Below are positions 24,178-32,169 of a DNA stretch of 64,000 nucleotides, piece after piece. This DNA comes from Candidatus Poribacteria bacterium (lineage in GTDB: Bacteria > Poribacteria > WGA-4E > WGA-3G). Numbering within the stretch: position 1 is the stretch's first letter; each line of letters starts with the position of its first letter. Below the pieces are notes generated by a model. It had not been told where the DNA came from and ran no database searches. It saw nothing but the letters and a program-made list of their open reading frames with translations. Both the position numbers and the translations under genes were made by a program. The DNA lies in contig JAPOZO010000056.1 in NCBI GenBank assembly GCA_026706025.1, positions 186,001 through 250,000 on the forward strand, in the 5' to 3' direction.

Positions 24178-24263
24178 CTGAATGCTTCCTTATTATTCGT
24201 TACCGCTGGCGAGGTTTGAAATTGGGCAAGGACACCAGCGGTACACAAACTGACGGTTGACGG

Positions 24264-25301
24264 CTATTGTGTAAGATAGGTTTGCTCCACCTTTAATTTC
24301 CCTGAGAGAATTTTGGCTTTTGCATCCTCAACGGCTTTTTGTGTTGTCTCTGGCACCTTATCCTTCAATGCCGGATTGTAGAGAAAAGTAAGTGCTTCAT
24401 CTTCTGCCATTGTGAAGCGATAGGGTTGCGGTTCAAAGGTGCCTTCCATCACAACCTTGGCGAGGTTCACAAAGACCTTGGGGGTAACAATCGCACTCGC
24501 GACTATAGTTGTAGGGGACAACTCGCTCTGGTCTCGATATACCCCGAAAGTGTAGACCGTCTTTCCATCGGATTGTGCCTCCATTGCAGCTTGAAAAACG
24601 CCGAGTCCCGCGACATCTGCAACCGGAAAGAGAAAGTCGCTGTTTTCATTAATGTGTGCCCGGGCGAGTTCCCTCCCTTTCCCGATGTCCGACCAATTAC
24701 CGACATACGCCCGACGCACCACGACATCAGGGTTAACGCTTTTCGCACCCTCTTCAAACGCACTAAACATACTATTGATAGCTGAGATGTTTTGTCCACC
24801 AACAATACCGATTTTGTTTGTCTTTGTCATTGAGCCGGCTATAACCCCTAACAAGTAAACGGGCTCCTCAATCGCGAAAACTATCGGAGATATGTTATCG
24901 GTAACGGTGTTCCCAGTGGAGGTAATAAAAACCGTTTCGGGGAAGTCTGGCGCAACTTGTTTCGCAGATTCCTGATATCCGAAGCCGTGTCCCCAAATCA
25001 GTTGGTACCCATCCAGTGCGTAATCGCGAAAGTGTGCTTCCTGATCCGTAGGAGTTCGACTCTCAACGTGGCTAACTTTCGCCCCTAACTCCTTTTCAAT
25101 CGCTTTGAGACCATCGTAAGCGAAAGCATTCCATCCGCCATCGGTGATGGAAGCGGGCAGAAGTAAAGCAACCTTAAATTTTTCATGTCCCTTCGCGTAG
25201 GCGTATGTATTTCCAATGAGCATAAGTCCGATTGCGAAAAGCCACAAGTATATAGCATAGGTTGCAGAGCTATGCCCTGATTTACAAGCGGTATATTTCA
25301 T
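24264..25301 (-). CDS. BMP/PnrA-family substrate-binding protein, copy 2
   Basis: 345 residues. The N-terminal region is a signal peptide ('AIYLWLFAIGLMLIGNTYAYAKG') without a lipobox Cys, so the mature protein is likely soluble in the periplasm. Core motifs: 'FKVALLLPASITDGGWNAFAYDGLKAIEKELGAKVSHVES', 'YQLIWGHGFGYQESAKQVAPDFPETVFITSTG', 'SDFLFPVADVAGLGVFQAAMEAQ'. It differs from its neighbours at the ligand loop (DFLFPVADVAGLG against DFIFHNANEAGLG and DFIFPNADAAGLG), which suggests a different ligand range. Spacers on each side carry CGCTGGCG palindromes. Confidence 0.9.
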   Translation of the reverse strand: MKYTACKSGHSSATYAIYLWLFAIGLMLIGNTYAYAKGHEKFKVALLLPASITDGGWNAFAYDGLKAIEKELGAKVSHVESRTPTDQEAHFRDYALDGYQLIWGHGFGYQESAKQVAPDFPETVFITSTGNTVTDNISPIVFAIEEPVYLLGVIAGSMTKTNKIGIVGGQNISAINSMFSAFEEGAKSVNPDVVVRRAYVGNWSDIGKGRELARAHINENSDFLFPVADVAGLGVFQAAMEAQSDGKTVYTFGVYRDQSELSPTTIVASAIVTPKVFVNLAKVVMEGTFEPQPYRFTMAEDEALTFLYNPALKDKVPETTQKAVEDAKAKILSGKLKVEQTYLTQ

Positions 25302-25370
25302 ATAAATCCTTCTCTGTATCCGCTGGCGCGCTCAGCAAACGCGCCAGCGACGCACGGTTGCGGAGATAGG

Positions 25371-26411
25371 TTAATCTTTGTCGTCTTCCTTTTCAGTGAA
25401 ATCAATTTGTGGTACCTTCAACTCACCCGCAAGGATCTTGGCTTTTGCATCTTCAACGGCTTTTTGGACATTTTCTGGAACCTTATCCTTCAAGGCGGGG
25501 CTGTAGGTAAGGGTGATTGCTTCGTCTGTCAACATATTGAAAGTATAAACCTGTGGCTTAAACTTGCCGTCCTTGATGAGTTTGGCAATCTGTACAAAAG
25601 CGTTCGGCGTAATCACGGCATTCGCAATCACGGTCGGAGAAATATCACTCTTGTCGCGATTCGCCCCGAAGGTATACACCATCCTTTCCTCTTTTTCGGC
25701 GGTTTCAGATTTATTAAAAATCTCAGCCGCCTCATAGGCACCGAGTCCAGCAGCATCAGCATTCGGGAAGATAAAATCAACACCCTCATTAATCTGTGCC
25801 AGGGCGAGTTCCTTACCTTTGCCGATGTCCTCCCAATTTCCGACGTATACCCAAGAGACTTCAGCATCAGGATTCACACTTTTCGCACCGCCTTCAAACG
25901 CCATAAACGTGCTATTCACAGACGGTATATTCTGTCCACCCATCACACCGAGTTTATTGGTTTTCGTCATCATGCCTGCGATCATCCCTAAAAGATAGGC
26001 AGGCTCTTCAACGCGGAAGTTCGCTGGTGAGATATTATCCGTGATCGTGCCACCGGAAGATGTTATGAAAATCGTCTCAGGAAAGTCGGCTGCCACCGCT
26101 TTCGCTGGGTCTTGGAACTCATAGCCGTGTCCAAACACCAAGTCGTAACCGTCAAGTGCGTAGGAACGGAATTGTTCTTCCTGATCCGCCGGGGTTCGGG
26201 TCTCAGCGTGGCTGGTTTCCGCACCGAGTTGTTCTTCAATTTCTTTAAGCCCTTCATACGCCAAAGCATTCCAACCCGCGTCACTGATAGAACCGGGTAG
26301 GAGCATCGCAACCTTGAATTTCTCGTGCCCTTTCGCGTTGAGATCTATATTCCCAACAAGTATGAATCCGATTGCGAAAAGACATAAGACAGTCCAACAA
26401 AAGTTTTTCAT
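25371..26411 (-). CDS. BMP/PnrA-family substrate-binding protein, copy 1
   Basis: 346 residues, the promoter-proximal copy. Signal peptide 'TVLCLFAIGFILVGNIDLNAKG', no lipobox. Core motifs as in the family: 'FKVAMLLPGSISDAGWNALAYEGLKEIEEQLGAETSHAET', 'LVFGHGYEFQDPAKAVAADFPETIFITSSG', 'KLGVMGGQNIPSVNSTFMAFEGGAKSVNPDAE', 'VDFIFPNADAAGLGAYEAAE'. A short insert ('NKSETAEKEER') sits after the ligand loop. The triplication suggests one transporter served by several receptors. Confidence 0.92.
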   Translation of the reverse strand: MKNFCWTVLCLFAIGFILVGNIDLNAKGHEKFKVAMLLPGSISDAGWNALAYEGLKEIEEQLGAETSHAETRTPADQEEQFRSYALDGYDLVFGHGYEFQDPAKAVAADFPETIFITSSGGTITDNISPANFRVEEPAYLLGMIAGMMTKTNKLGVMGGQNIPSVNSTFMAFEGGAKSVNPDAEVSWVYVGNWEDIGKGKELALAQINEGVDFIFPNADAAGLGAYEAAEIFNKSETAEKEERMVYTFGANRDKSDISPTVIANAVITPNAFVQIAKLIKDGKFKPQVYTFNMLTDEAITLTYSPALKDKVPENVQKAVEDAKAKILAGELKVPQIDFTEKEDDKD

Positions 26412-26452
26412 GTGTGTACTTTTCCTCCATTACATTGTAAAATATGGGGATA

Positions 26453-26482
26453 TTATAGCATGTTTGCCTTGTAAATGTAAAG
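26453..26482 (-). promoter_or_regulatory. sigma-70 promoter of the BMP gene run
   Basis: On the minus strand TTTACA is followed after 18 bases by TATAAT preceded by TGC (extended -10), about 40 bases upstream of the first BMP start codon. Coordinates within a base or two. Confidence 0.6.
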
Positions 26483-26506
26483 CGGGAATTTCATCTTATA
26501 TTTATA

Positions 26507-26535
26507 TTGACTGCTAAGCAATGATGTGATATACT
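26507..26535 (+). promoter_or_regulatory. sigma-70 promoter of the AAA ATPase/nuclease gene
   Basis: TTGACT (26507-26512) and TATACT (26530-26535) with a 17-base spacer, 115 bases upstream of the ATG at 26651 and divergent from the BMP promoter. Confidence 0.6.
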
Positions 26536-26599
26536 TAATCGAGAGTCAATACCCTATCACGTCGCGCAATCAAACCACAATTTAACAGCGGGGAAAAGG

Positions 26600-26645
26600 G
26601 TACGTCAACTACCCAAGCCTGAAGACTTGGGTTTCCAACCCGAAA
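26600..26645 (+). mobile_element. solitary IS200/IS605-like terminal hairpin
   Basis: The word 'GTACGTCAACTACCCAAG' leads into a hairpin ACCCAAG/CTTGGGT (26611-26632) and then 'TTTCCAACCC'. This layout, with a short imperfect palindrome next to 'GTCAACTACCC', resembles ends of IS200/IS605 elements and their non-autonomous derivatives. No transposase or TnpB lies nearby, so it would be a relic or a solo end between the promoter and the AAA gene start. Confidence 0.4.
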
Positions 26646-26650
26646 ATTAG

Positions 26651-28291
26651 ATGAAACGTTTTGGAACCGAAGGGCGCTTGTATCCTGAAGATAACTACAT
26701 CGTCCCACGCACAAAAGCGACTGCCGATTTCATAGACCGTATCAAGCAGGGGAAATATATCGTCCTTTTTGCGCCGCGCCAGACCGGCAAAACGACCTTC
26801 TTCCGATTAGCACTTGACGCACTTACAACTGAGGATTTAACATATTTCCCAATTCAACTGAACTTTGAGGAGTCCGAAGACGATAGCCCCGCTGATTTTT
26901 ACCGGGGACTCTCCGAAGATATTCGTGAAGAAATAGAAAAGGTTTTTCAGCAGCGTGGACAGGTCCCTTCTGAGGCACTTATAGAATTTTTGGAAAAGAC
27001 CGAGATAACAGATCATAGAGCGATGAGAAGGTTCTTTGCCCAACTGGCGCGCCTCCTTGATTCGTCCTATACCATTAAGCAGAAAGTTGTGCTGCTCATT
27101 GATGAGTTTGATGCGATCCCGCGCGCCGCTGTTAAAGGTTTTTTGCGGTCACTACGCCATATTTATCTCTCCGATAGAACGCGGTGTCCCCACAGTGTCG
27201 GCATTGTTGGTGTCAAGAACATCATTCAACTCAACTACGACAGATCCATCTCGCCGTTCAATATTCAGGATGAGTTCCATCTACCCAACTTTACACTTGA
27301 ACAAGTCAAAGAACTGCTTGGACAATATACTGCGGAGGTCGGTCAAGGGTTCGCTCCTGAAGTTGTGGTATCCATTCACAAGCAGACTGCTGGTCAACCT
27401 GTGCTTGTCAATCGGTTGGCACAGATTCTTACCGAAGAGATGGATATCCCGAAAGCTGAGACGATTGCGATGGAACATTTTACGGTAGCACATACACGAC
27501 TCCTCCGTGGACGGAATACCAACATTGAACATCTGACGACTAATATCCGCAGGAATCCACGCTTTGAAAGCGTTCTCATGCGGATTATGGCGCGTGAAGA
27601 AGGCGTAGACTTCAATCTCGACGATGATATTATCAGTGAACTCGCTACCTATGGTGTTATTAAAGAGGGCACTGATGGTATGTGTGAGATTCTCAATCCG
27701 CTTTATCTTTACCGGATTATGAGGGCGTTCAAGCCACTCGTAAACGGGTTAGAGCAAGAATACTTCCCAGAAGATACCGACGAAGCACTTCATGAGTATC
27801 TCACATCTACCGGGCAGATTCAGATGGAGGCGTTACTGGATAACTTCCGAGATTTCATAGCACGGGCAGGTTTCAGAATTTTGCAGGTGCCCGATACGCC
27901 GCAAGAATCGGTAGGACGACACCTCTTACTTGCCTATCTTGACGAGTTTGTTAGGCGTATCGGTGGTGTCATGCACATAGAGGTGCAAACTGGTCGTGGG
28001 AGAATGGACATCCTCATCACGCACAATCAGCGAAAATACATCGTCGAAACAAAGATTTGGCGGGGCGAGATCCGCTATCAAGCAGGCAAGCAGCAGCTCG
28101 CCGCGTATCTCACATCGGAAGGCGCAACGGAAGGCTATTACGTTGTCTTTGATCATCGCCAAAAACCCGAACCTCGCGTGGAGACTGAGATGCTCGAAGG
28201 GTTGACAATCCAGAGCTACGTCATACCTGTGGTGCAAGAACGCCCTTCAGCTGTTCACCCTGCTTCTGAAACTCACGAATCAGAAAATTGA
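26651..28291 (+). CDS. AAA-like ATPase fused to a PD-(D/E)XK nuclease domain
   Basis: 546 residues. Residues 1-350 are a STAND/AAA_35-type ATPase: 'RLYPEDNYIVPRTKATADFIDRIKQGKYIVLFAPRQTGKTTFF' with Walker A (GxxxTGKT variant 'APRQTGKTT'), Walker B 'VVLLIDEFDAI', and a winged-helix part ('TAGQPVLVNRLAQILTEE'). The last 160 residues contain 'GRGRMDILITHNQRKYIVETKIWRGE', a PD-(D/E)XK nuclease core with Asp, Glu-Thr-Lys and a following beta strand. Proteins of this plan are widespread accessory genes, often multicopy, of uncertain role (mobile-element or defence association is inference). It stands between divergent transporter genes. Confidence 0.8.
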   Translation: MKRFGTEGRLYPEDNYIVPRTKATADFIDRIKQGKYIVLFAPRQTGKTTFFRLALDALTTEDLTYFPIQLNFEESEDDSPADFYRGLSEDIREEIEKVFQQRGQVPSEALIEFLEKTEITDHRAMRRFFAQLARLLDSSYTIKQKVVLLIDEFDAIPRAAVKGFLRSLRHIYLSDRTRCPHSVGIVGVKNIIQLNYDRSISPFNIQDEFHLPNFTLEQVKELLGQYTAEVGQGFAPEVVVSIHKQTAGQPVLVNRLAQILTEEMDIPKAETIAMEHFTVAHTRLLRGRNTNIEHLTTNIRRNPRFESVLMRIMAREEGVDFNLDDDIISELATYGVIKEGTDGMCEILNPLYLYRIMRAFKPLVNGLEQEYFPEDTDEALHEYLTSTGQIQMEALLDNFRDFIARAGFRILQVPDTPQESVGRHLLLAYLDEFVRRIGGVMHIEVQTGRGRMDILITHNQRKYIVETKIWRGEIRYQAGKQQLAAYLTSEGATEGYYVVFDHRQKPEPRVETEMLEGLTIQSYVIPVVQERPSAVHPASETHESEN

Positions 28292-28347
28292 TCCGTTAAA
28301 AATTGTATCTGTGTTGAGGTTTCTAATCTCAACGTAAACGAGGAATT

Positions 28348-29202
28348 ATGAAAAACAATTTTGAAGTTAAGGTAAATGCCAAAACGCATCTGGTTGTTGA
28401 AAGCAACACAGGCAGATGTTTGGGCGGAGTGGGAGCGAACTTTTACCGTCCGTTTGTCTTTCCGTTCTATACACCGGTAGGACATACCGTCGTTCAGGAG
28501 TTTGCCTTTGATCACCCGTTCCACAACGGTATTTTCGTCGGACAAGGACCGGTTCAAGTCGGCGACAGGGAAGCAGGTTTTTGGGCATCGCCGCCCCGCC
28601 GTTCTTGGACGGACAAAGTCTTTGAGCGATTGGGACGGATGGACACACAGAAGGATATTGACATCACACCACATGCCGATGGTGTCCAATTCGTTCAGAA
28701 TGTTGTCTGGCGTGATGAAAACGAAGAACCGTTAATTGACGAAATTCGTACCGTCAATCTTCATGCACTTGCGGATGCTACTATCTGCGATATGACGAGT
28801 GAGAAGATCGCCACTTACGGTGCTGCGACGTATCCACAGACGAAGTTCGGGAGCATCGGTATCCGCGTTGAACCGAGACTTTTGCCTGTCATGGGGGGTA
28901 TTGTGTTGGGGGACAACGGACGCAGCGGAGAGGTTGATGTCGTCCACGAAGGCGAATCGGATTTCGTTGCTTACCAGAATGTGTTGGCAGGGCATGGCGC
29001 GTTCGGTGTCTTTATGAGCATCCTTAATGAAGGCATTCGCGGACCGTGGTTCATTCGCGATTACGGGATGGCACTCTATAACCCGACTTGGACAGGCTCC
29101 GTATCAACACCTGAAGGCGAGAGTTGGACAGTTTCGCTTCGCGTTATCGCTTACGATGGAGAATTGACACCCGCGAGCGCGGAAAAGTGGTGCCTGCTGT
29201 AG
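28348..29202 (+). CDS. DUF6807 (PmoA-like) family protein
   Basis: 284 residues, beta-rich. The family motif with paired His appears as 'FAFDHPFHNGIFVGQGPVQVGDREAGFW', followed by 'VQFVQNVVWRDENEEPLIDEIRTVNLHA' and the C-terminal 'IRGPWFIRDYGMALYNPTW'. DUF6807 proteins are common in saccharolytic Planctomycetes and Poribacteria-like genomes; the PmoA label in databases is misleading. The GAGGAATT before ATG is a good ribosome binding site. Its stop TAG is immediately followed by the ATG of the ABC ATPase gene, so they are translationally coupled and the protein may process the imported compound. Confidence 0.75.
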   Translation: MKNNFEVKVNAKTHLVVESNTGRCLGGVGANFYRPFVFPFYTPVGHTVVQEFAFDHPFHNGIFVGQGPVQVGDREAGFWASPPRRSWTDKVFERLGRMDTQKDIDITPHADGVQFVQNVVWRDENEEPLIDEIRTVNLHALADATICDMTSEKIATYGAATYPQTKFGSIGIRVEPRLLPVMGGIVLGDNGRSGEVDVVHEGESDFVAYQNVLAGHGAFGVFMSILNEGIRGPWFIRDYGMALYNPTWTGSVSTPEGESWTVSLRVIAYDGELTPASAEKWCLL

Positions 29203-30816
29203 ATGGAAAAAGAAAATATCCTTGAACTTCGGAATGTTACGAAAACCTTCGGTGATTTGGTCGCCGTTGATAGCGTTGATTTTGCGCTTCAAGCGGGTGA
29301 AATTCACGCGATTTTAGGGGAAAATGGTGCCGGAAAGTCCACACTGATGAATCTTATCTACGGACTTTACCAGCCATCGGCGGGACGTATCTATGTTACA
29401 GACCGTGAAGGCTGGCGACGTAGGTTACGGGCAAAATCGCCACGTGATGCGATTGTTAACGGTGTCGGCATGGTGCATCAACATTTTATGTTGATCGAAA
29501 ATCTCTCTGTCGCTGAGAACATCGCATTGAGTCTTGGGCAAGTGTATCCGAACACCACACGGAACGCATTTAAAACCGGCGATCATAAGAAATGGTTAGG
29601 CAAGTTCCTTTTCAAGAAAGAGGAGGCTGCCCAAATCACACAAGCACTCTCGGAGCAATTCGGTCTCGCGGTTGATCCCACTGCGCTGGTACGAACCCTT
29701 TCGGTCGGTTTAAAACAACGCGTGGAAATCCTAAAAGCATTGGCAGTTGATGCTCGGATTCTCATCCTTGATGAACCGACAGCTGTTCTAAGTCCGCAAG
29801 AAGTAGAAGGTTTCTTCACAATTCTCCGCAAACTCCAAGCCGATGGCAGAGCGATTATCTTCATTAGCCACAAAATGAAAGAAGTTTTAAACATCAGCGA
29901 TAGAATTACCGTTTTACGGCGCGGCAAAAAAGTCTATCTCGGTCCGACGGGTGAACTAACTGCACGGGAACTCGCACGGGAGATGATCGGCGAAGAAATC
30001 AACGAAGTTGAACGCTCAGAAAACGCCCCTTTCAAAAACGACGCATCAGACAGTGTGCTACAACTCTCACATCTGACCGTACTCGGCAGTCGTAACGAAA
30101 TCGCGGTGTCAGATGTCTCTATGACAACCCATCGCGGTGAAATCGTCGGTATCGCTGGCGTTGATGGCAACGGACAGCGCGAACTCGCCGAAGCAATTAT
30201 GGGATTACGGCACAGCGAATCAGGGACAATAAGCATCTTAGACACCGATCCGAAAGGGACAAAGGCAGTACGACGGCGCGGGGTCGGTTATATCCCCGAA
30301 GATCGGCAAACGACTGGCGTTATCGCGTCGTTCTCAGTTACAGAAAACCTTTTGTTGAATGTAACGCATTTGGAAAACACCGCACAGTGGAATGTCCTCA
30401 ATGAAAAAAGAAAACGGAACACTACAGAACAACTTATCGCGGATTATGACATCCGTCCGCCTATCGGTGGCATTCCTGCCGCCACACTCTCTGGGGGCAA
30501 CCAACAAAAAATTGTCCTCGCCCGGGAAATCTCGCTGCAACCCGATCTACTTATTGCTGTTAATCCGACACGCGGTTTAGATGTCAACGCCGCTCGCTAT
30601 GTCCATGAAAATTTGTTGGCACAACGCGAGGCAAAAAAATCTGTCCTGTTAATTTCAACAGAGTTAGACGAGGTCTTGTTGTTGAGTGATCGACTCTACG
30701 TCATGTCAAGGGGTAAACTGATCGAAGCGACGGCGCAGCGCAACGATATTGAAGCACTCGGATTGTTAATGACGGGGCAAACCCATAAAGATTTTGGTGA
30801 TAGCCTGAAAACATGA
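29203..30816 (+). CDS. nucleoside/simple-sugar-type ABC transporter ATPase (two ABC domains)
   Basis: 537 residues with two fused nucleotide-binding domains, as in NupO/YufO and RbsA. Domain 1: Walker A 'ILGENGAGKSTLMN', 'LSVGLKQRVEILKAL', Walker B 'ILILDEPTAVLSPQE'. Domain 2 is degenerate as usual: 'GIAGVDGNGQRELAEAI', 'LSGGNQQKIVLAREI', 'DLLIAVNPTRGLDV' (Glu of Walker B replaced by Asn). This ABC type powers BMP-dependent nucleoside uptake. The ATG abuts the preceding stop, and the stop overlaps the permease start (ATGATG). Confidence 0.94.
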   Translation: MEKENILELRNVTKTFGDLVAVDSVDFALQAGEIHAILGENGAGKSTLMNLIYGLYQPSAGRIYVTDREGWRRRLRAKSPRDAIVNGVGMVHQHFMLIENLSVAENIALSLGQVYPNTTRNAFKTGDHKKWLGKFLFKKEEAAQITQALSEQFGLAVDPTALVRTLSVGLKQRVEILKALAVDARILILDEPTAVLSPQEVEGFFTILRKLQADGRAIIFISHKMKEVLNISDRITVLRRGKKVYLGPTGELTARELAREMIGEEINEVERSENAPFKNDASDSVLQLSHLTVLGSRNEIAVSDVSMTTHRGEIVGIAGVDGNGQRELAEAIMGLRHSESGTISILDTDPKGTKAVRRRGVGYIPEDRQTTGVIASFSVTENLLLNVTHLENTAQWNVLNEKRKRNTTEQLIADYDIRPPIGGIPAATLSGGNQQKIVLAREISLQPDLLIAVNPTRGLDVNAARYVHENLLAQREAKKSVLLISTELDEVLLLSDRLYVMSRGKLIEATAQRNDIEALGLLMTGQTHKDFGDSLKT

Positions 30817-31886
30817 TGCTAAAAGTAGCCAACATATTTAAAAGAATCAACGTTCACTGGGTGGTGACACCGGTTCTAATTCTCGCGAGTGCGTTTGTTA
30901 CAAACGCCATTATCATGCTGCTCTGCAACTACAACCCGTTAGAGGCTTATCAAGCAGCCGTGGGTGGCGCATTTGGGAATAGCCGGAAATTCGGAGAAAC
31001 CTTGGTGAAAAGCACGCCGTTTCTGATGACAGGGCTCTCAGTTGCGATGGCGTTTCGGTGTGGGATTTGGAATATCGGTGCCGAAGGACAGTTCCTGATG
31101 GGCGCGTTAGTAGCGACGTGGTTTGGAACGAAACTCGCGCCACTTTTCCCTGAAACGCCTTGGATTGCTGTGCCGATATGCCTCGGTATTGCGACGCTCG
31201 CAGGCGGGATATGGGGACTTATCCCCGCAGTGCTCAAGGTGACACGCGGGGTCAACGAAGTTATCAGTACGATCATGTTGAACTACGTCGCGCTCCATCT
31301 GGTGGGTATGATGATAGATGGCGGTCCGTTGCAAGAAGCCGCACAACGCGGGCCGCAGAGCGATCGGATCGCCGAGTGGGTATTTCTACCGCGACTTTTC
31401 CCACCGCATCGGGTCCATCTCGGCATCGTTATCGCTGTCGTATTGGCGATTATCCTGACGTTTATCCTCTTTCGGACAGCGTTTGGCTACCAACTCCGCG
31501 CAGTCGGCGAAGGCTCGGCTGCAGCGGAAGCGGCGGGGATTTCGATTATGCATAACACCCTCCGCGTCTTTTTTATTAGTGGTGCGCTCGCCGGACTCGG
31601 CGGCGCGATTGAACTCACCGCACTGACCCGCCGACTTTTTCTCAATTTCTCACCCGGATACGGGTACACAGCAATTGCAGTTGCACTACTGGCGAAGTTG
31701 AATCCGTTGGTGACGGTTGCTGCTGCCTTGCTGTTTGGCGCGCTATCGACCGGTTCATACAGTATGCAGCGAACGGTCGGCATCTCTGACAAAGTGACAT
31801 TTGTCATGCAAGCGACAATTCTCCTTTTTGTTATCGGTTATAGTTCTGTGCAGTTGTTCCGAAAACGTGAGTCTTCGCGTTCTTAA
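30813..31886 (+). CDS. nucleoside-type ABC transporter permease (first)
   Basis: 357 residues, BPD_transp_2 (branched-chain/ribose type) permease like NupP/YufP. Conserved pieces: 'TPFLMTGLSVAMAFRCGIWNIGAEGQFLMGALVATW', 'GLIPAVLKVTRGVNEVISTIMLNYVALHLVG' and 'QLRAVGEGSAAAEAAGISI ... FFISGALAGLGGAIELT'. About nine membrane helices. Overlaps the ATPase gene by four bases. Its partner permease is at 35290, beyond an inserted 2.7-kb gene. Confidence 0.93.
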   Translation: MMLKVANIFKRINVHWVVTPVLILASAFVTNAIIMLLCNYNPLEAYQAAVGGAFGNSRKFGETLVKSTPFLMTGLSVAMAFRCGIWNIGAEGQFLMGALVATWFGTKLAPLFPETPWIAVPICLGIATLAGGIWGLIPAVLKVTRGVNEVISTIMLNYVALHLVGMMIDGGPLQEAAQRGPQSDRIAEWVFLPRLFPPHRVHLGIVIAVVLAIILTFILFRTAFGYQLRAVGEGSAAAEAAGISIMHNTLRVFFISGALAGLGGAIELTALTRRLFLNFSPGYGYTAIAVALLAKLNPLVTVAAALLFGALSTGSYSMQRTVGISDKVTFVMQATILLFVIGYSSVQLFRKRESSRS

Positions 31887-32169
31887 GGATATATTCAACC
31901 TATATATTTGATCTGGAAGTTGAACGGAGACCTCCTAAAAATCGCACACAGCACGGGATTTTCTTTGCTTTTCCCTAAAAATATTGTATGATATTAGTCA
32001 GATATAGACTTATAATTTAATATTAAAATAATAAGTAAAATTAACTAATTGTAATCTAAGTTGCGGGTTGTAAGTTTGAGCGAAACTCAACATCAGAACT
32101 AACTTACCCTTCAATTCAGAAGCATGAACACAAATGCCTACACCCTTCATAAAAAAGGAGAACGAATTC

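Noticed and set aside
26651-28291. Defence island together with the methylase at 59734
   Set aside because: The two genes are 31 kb apart and separated by housekeeping genes; no other defence gene is adjacent.
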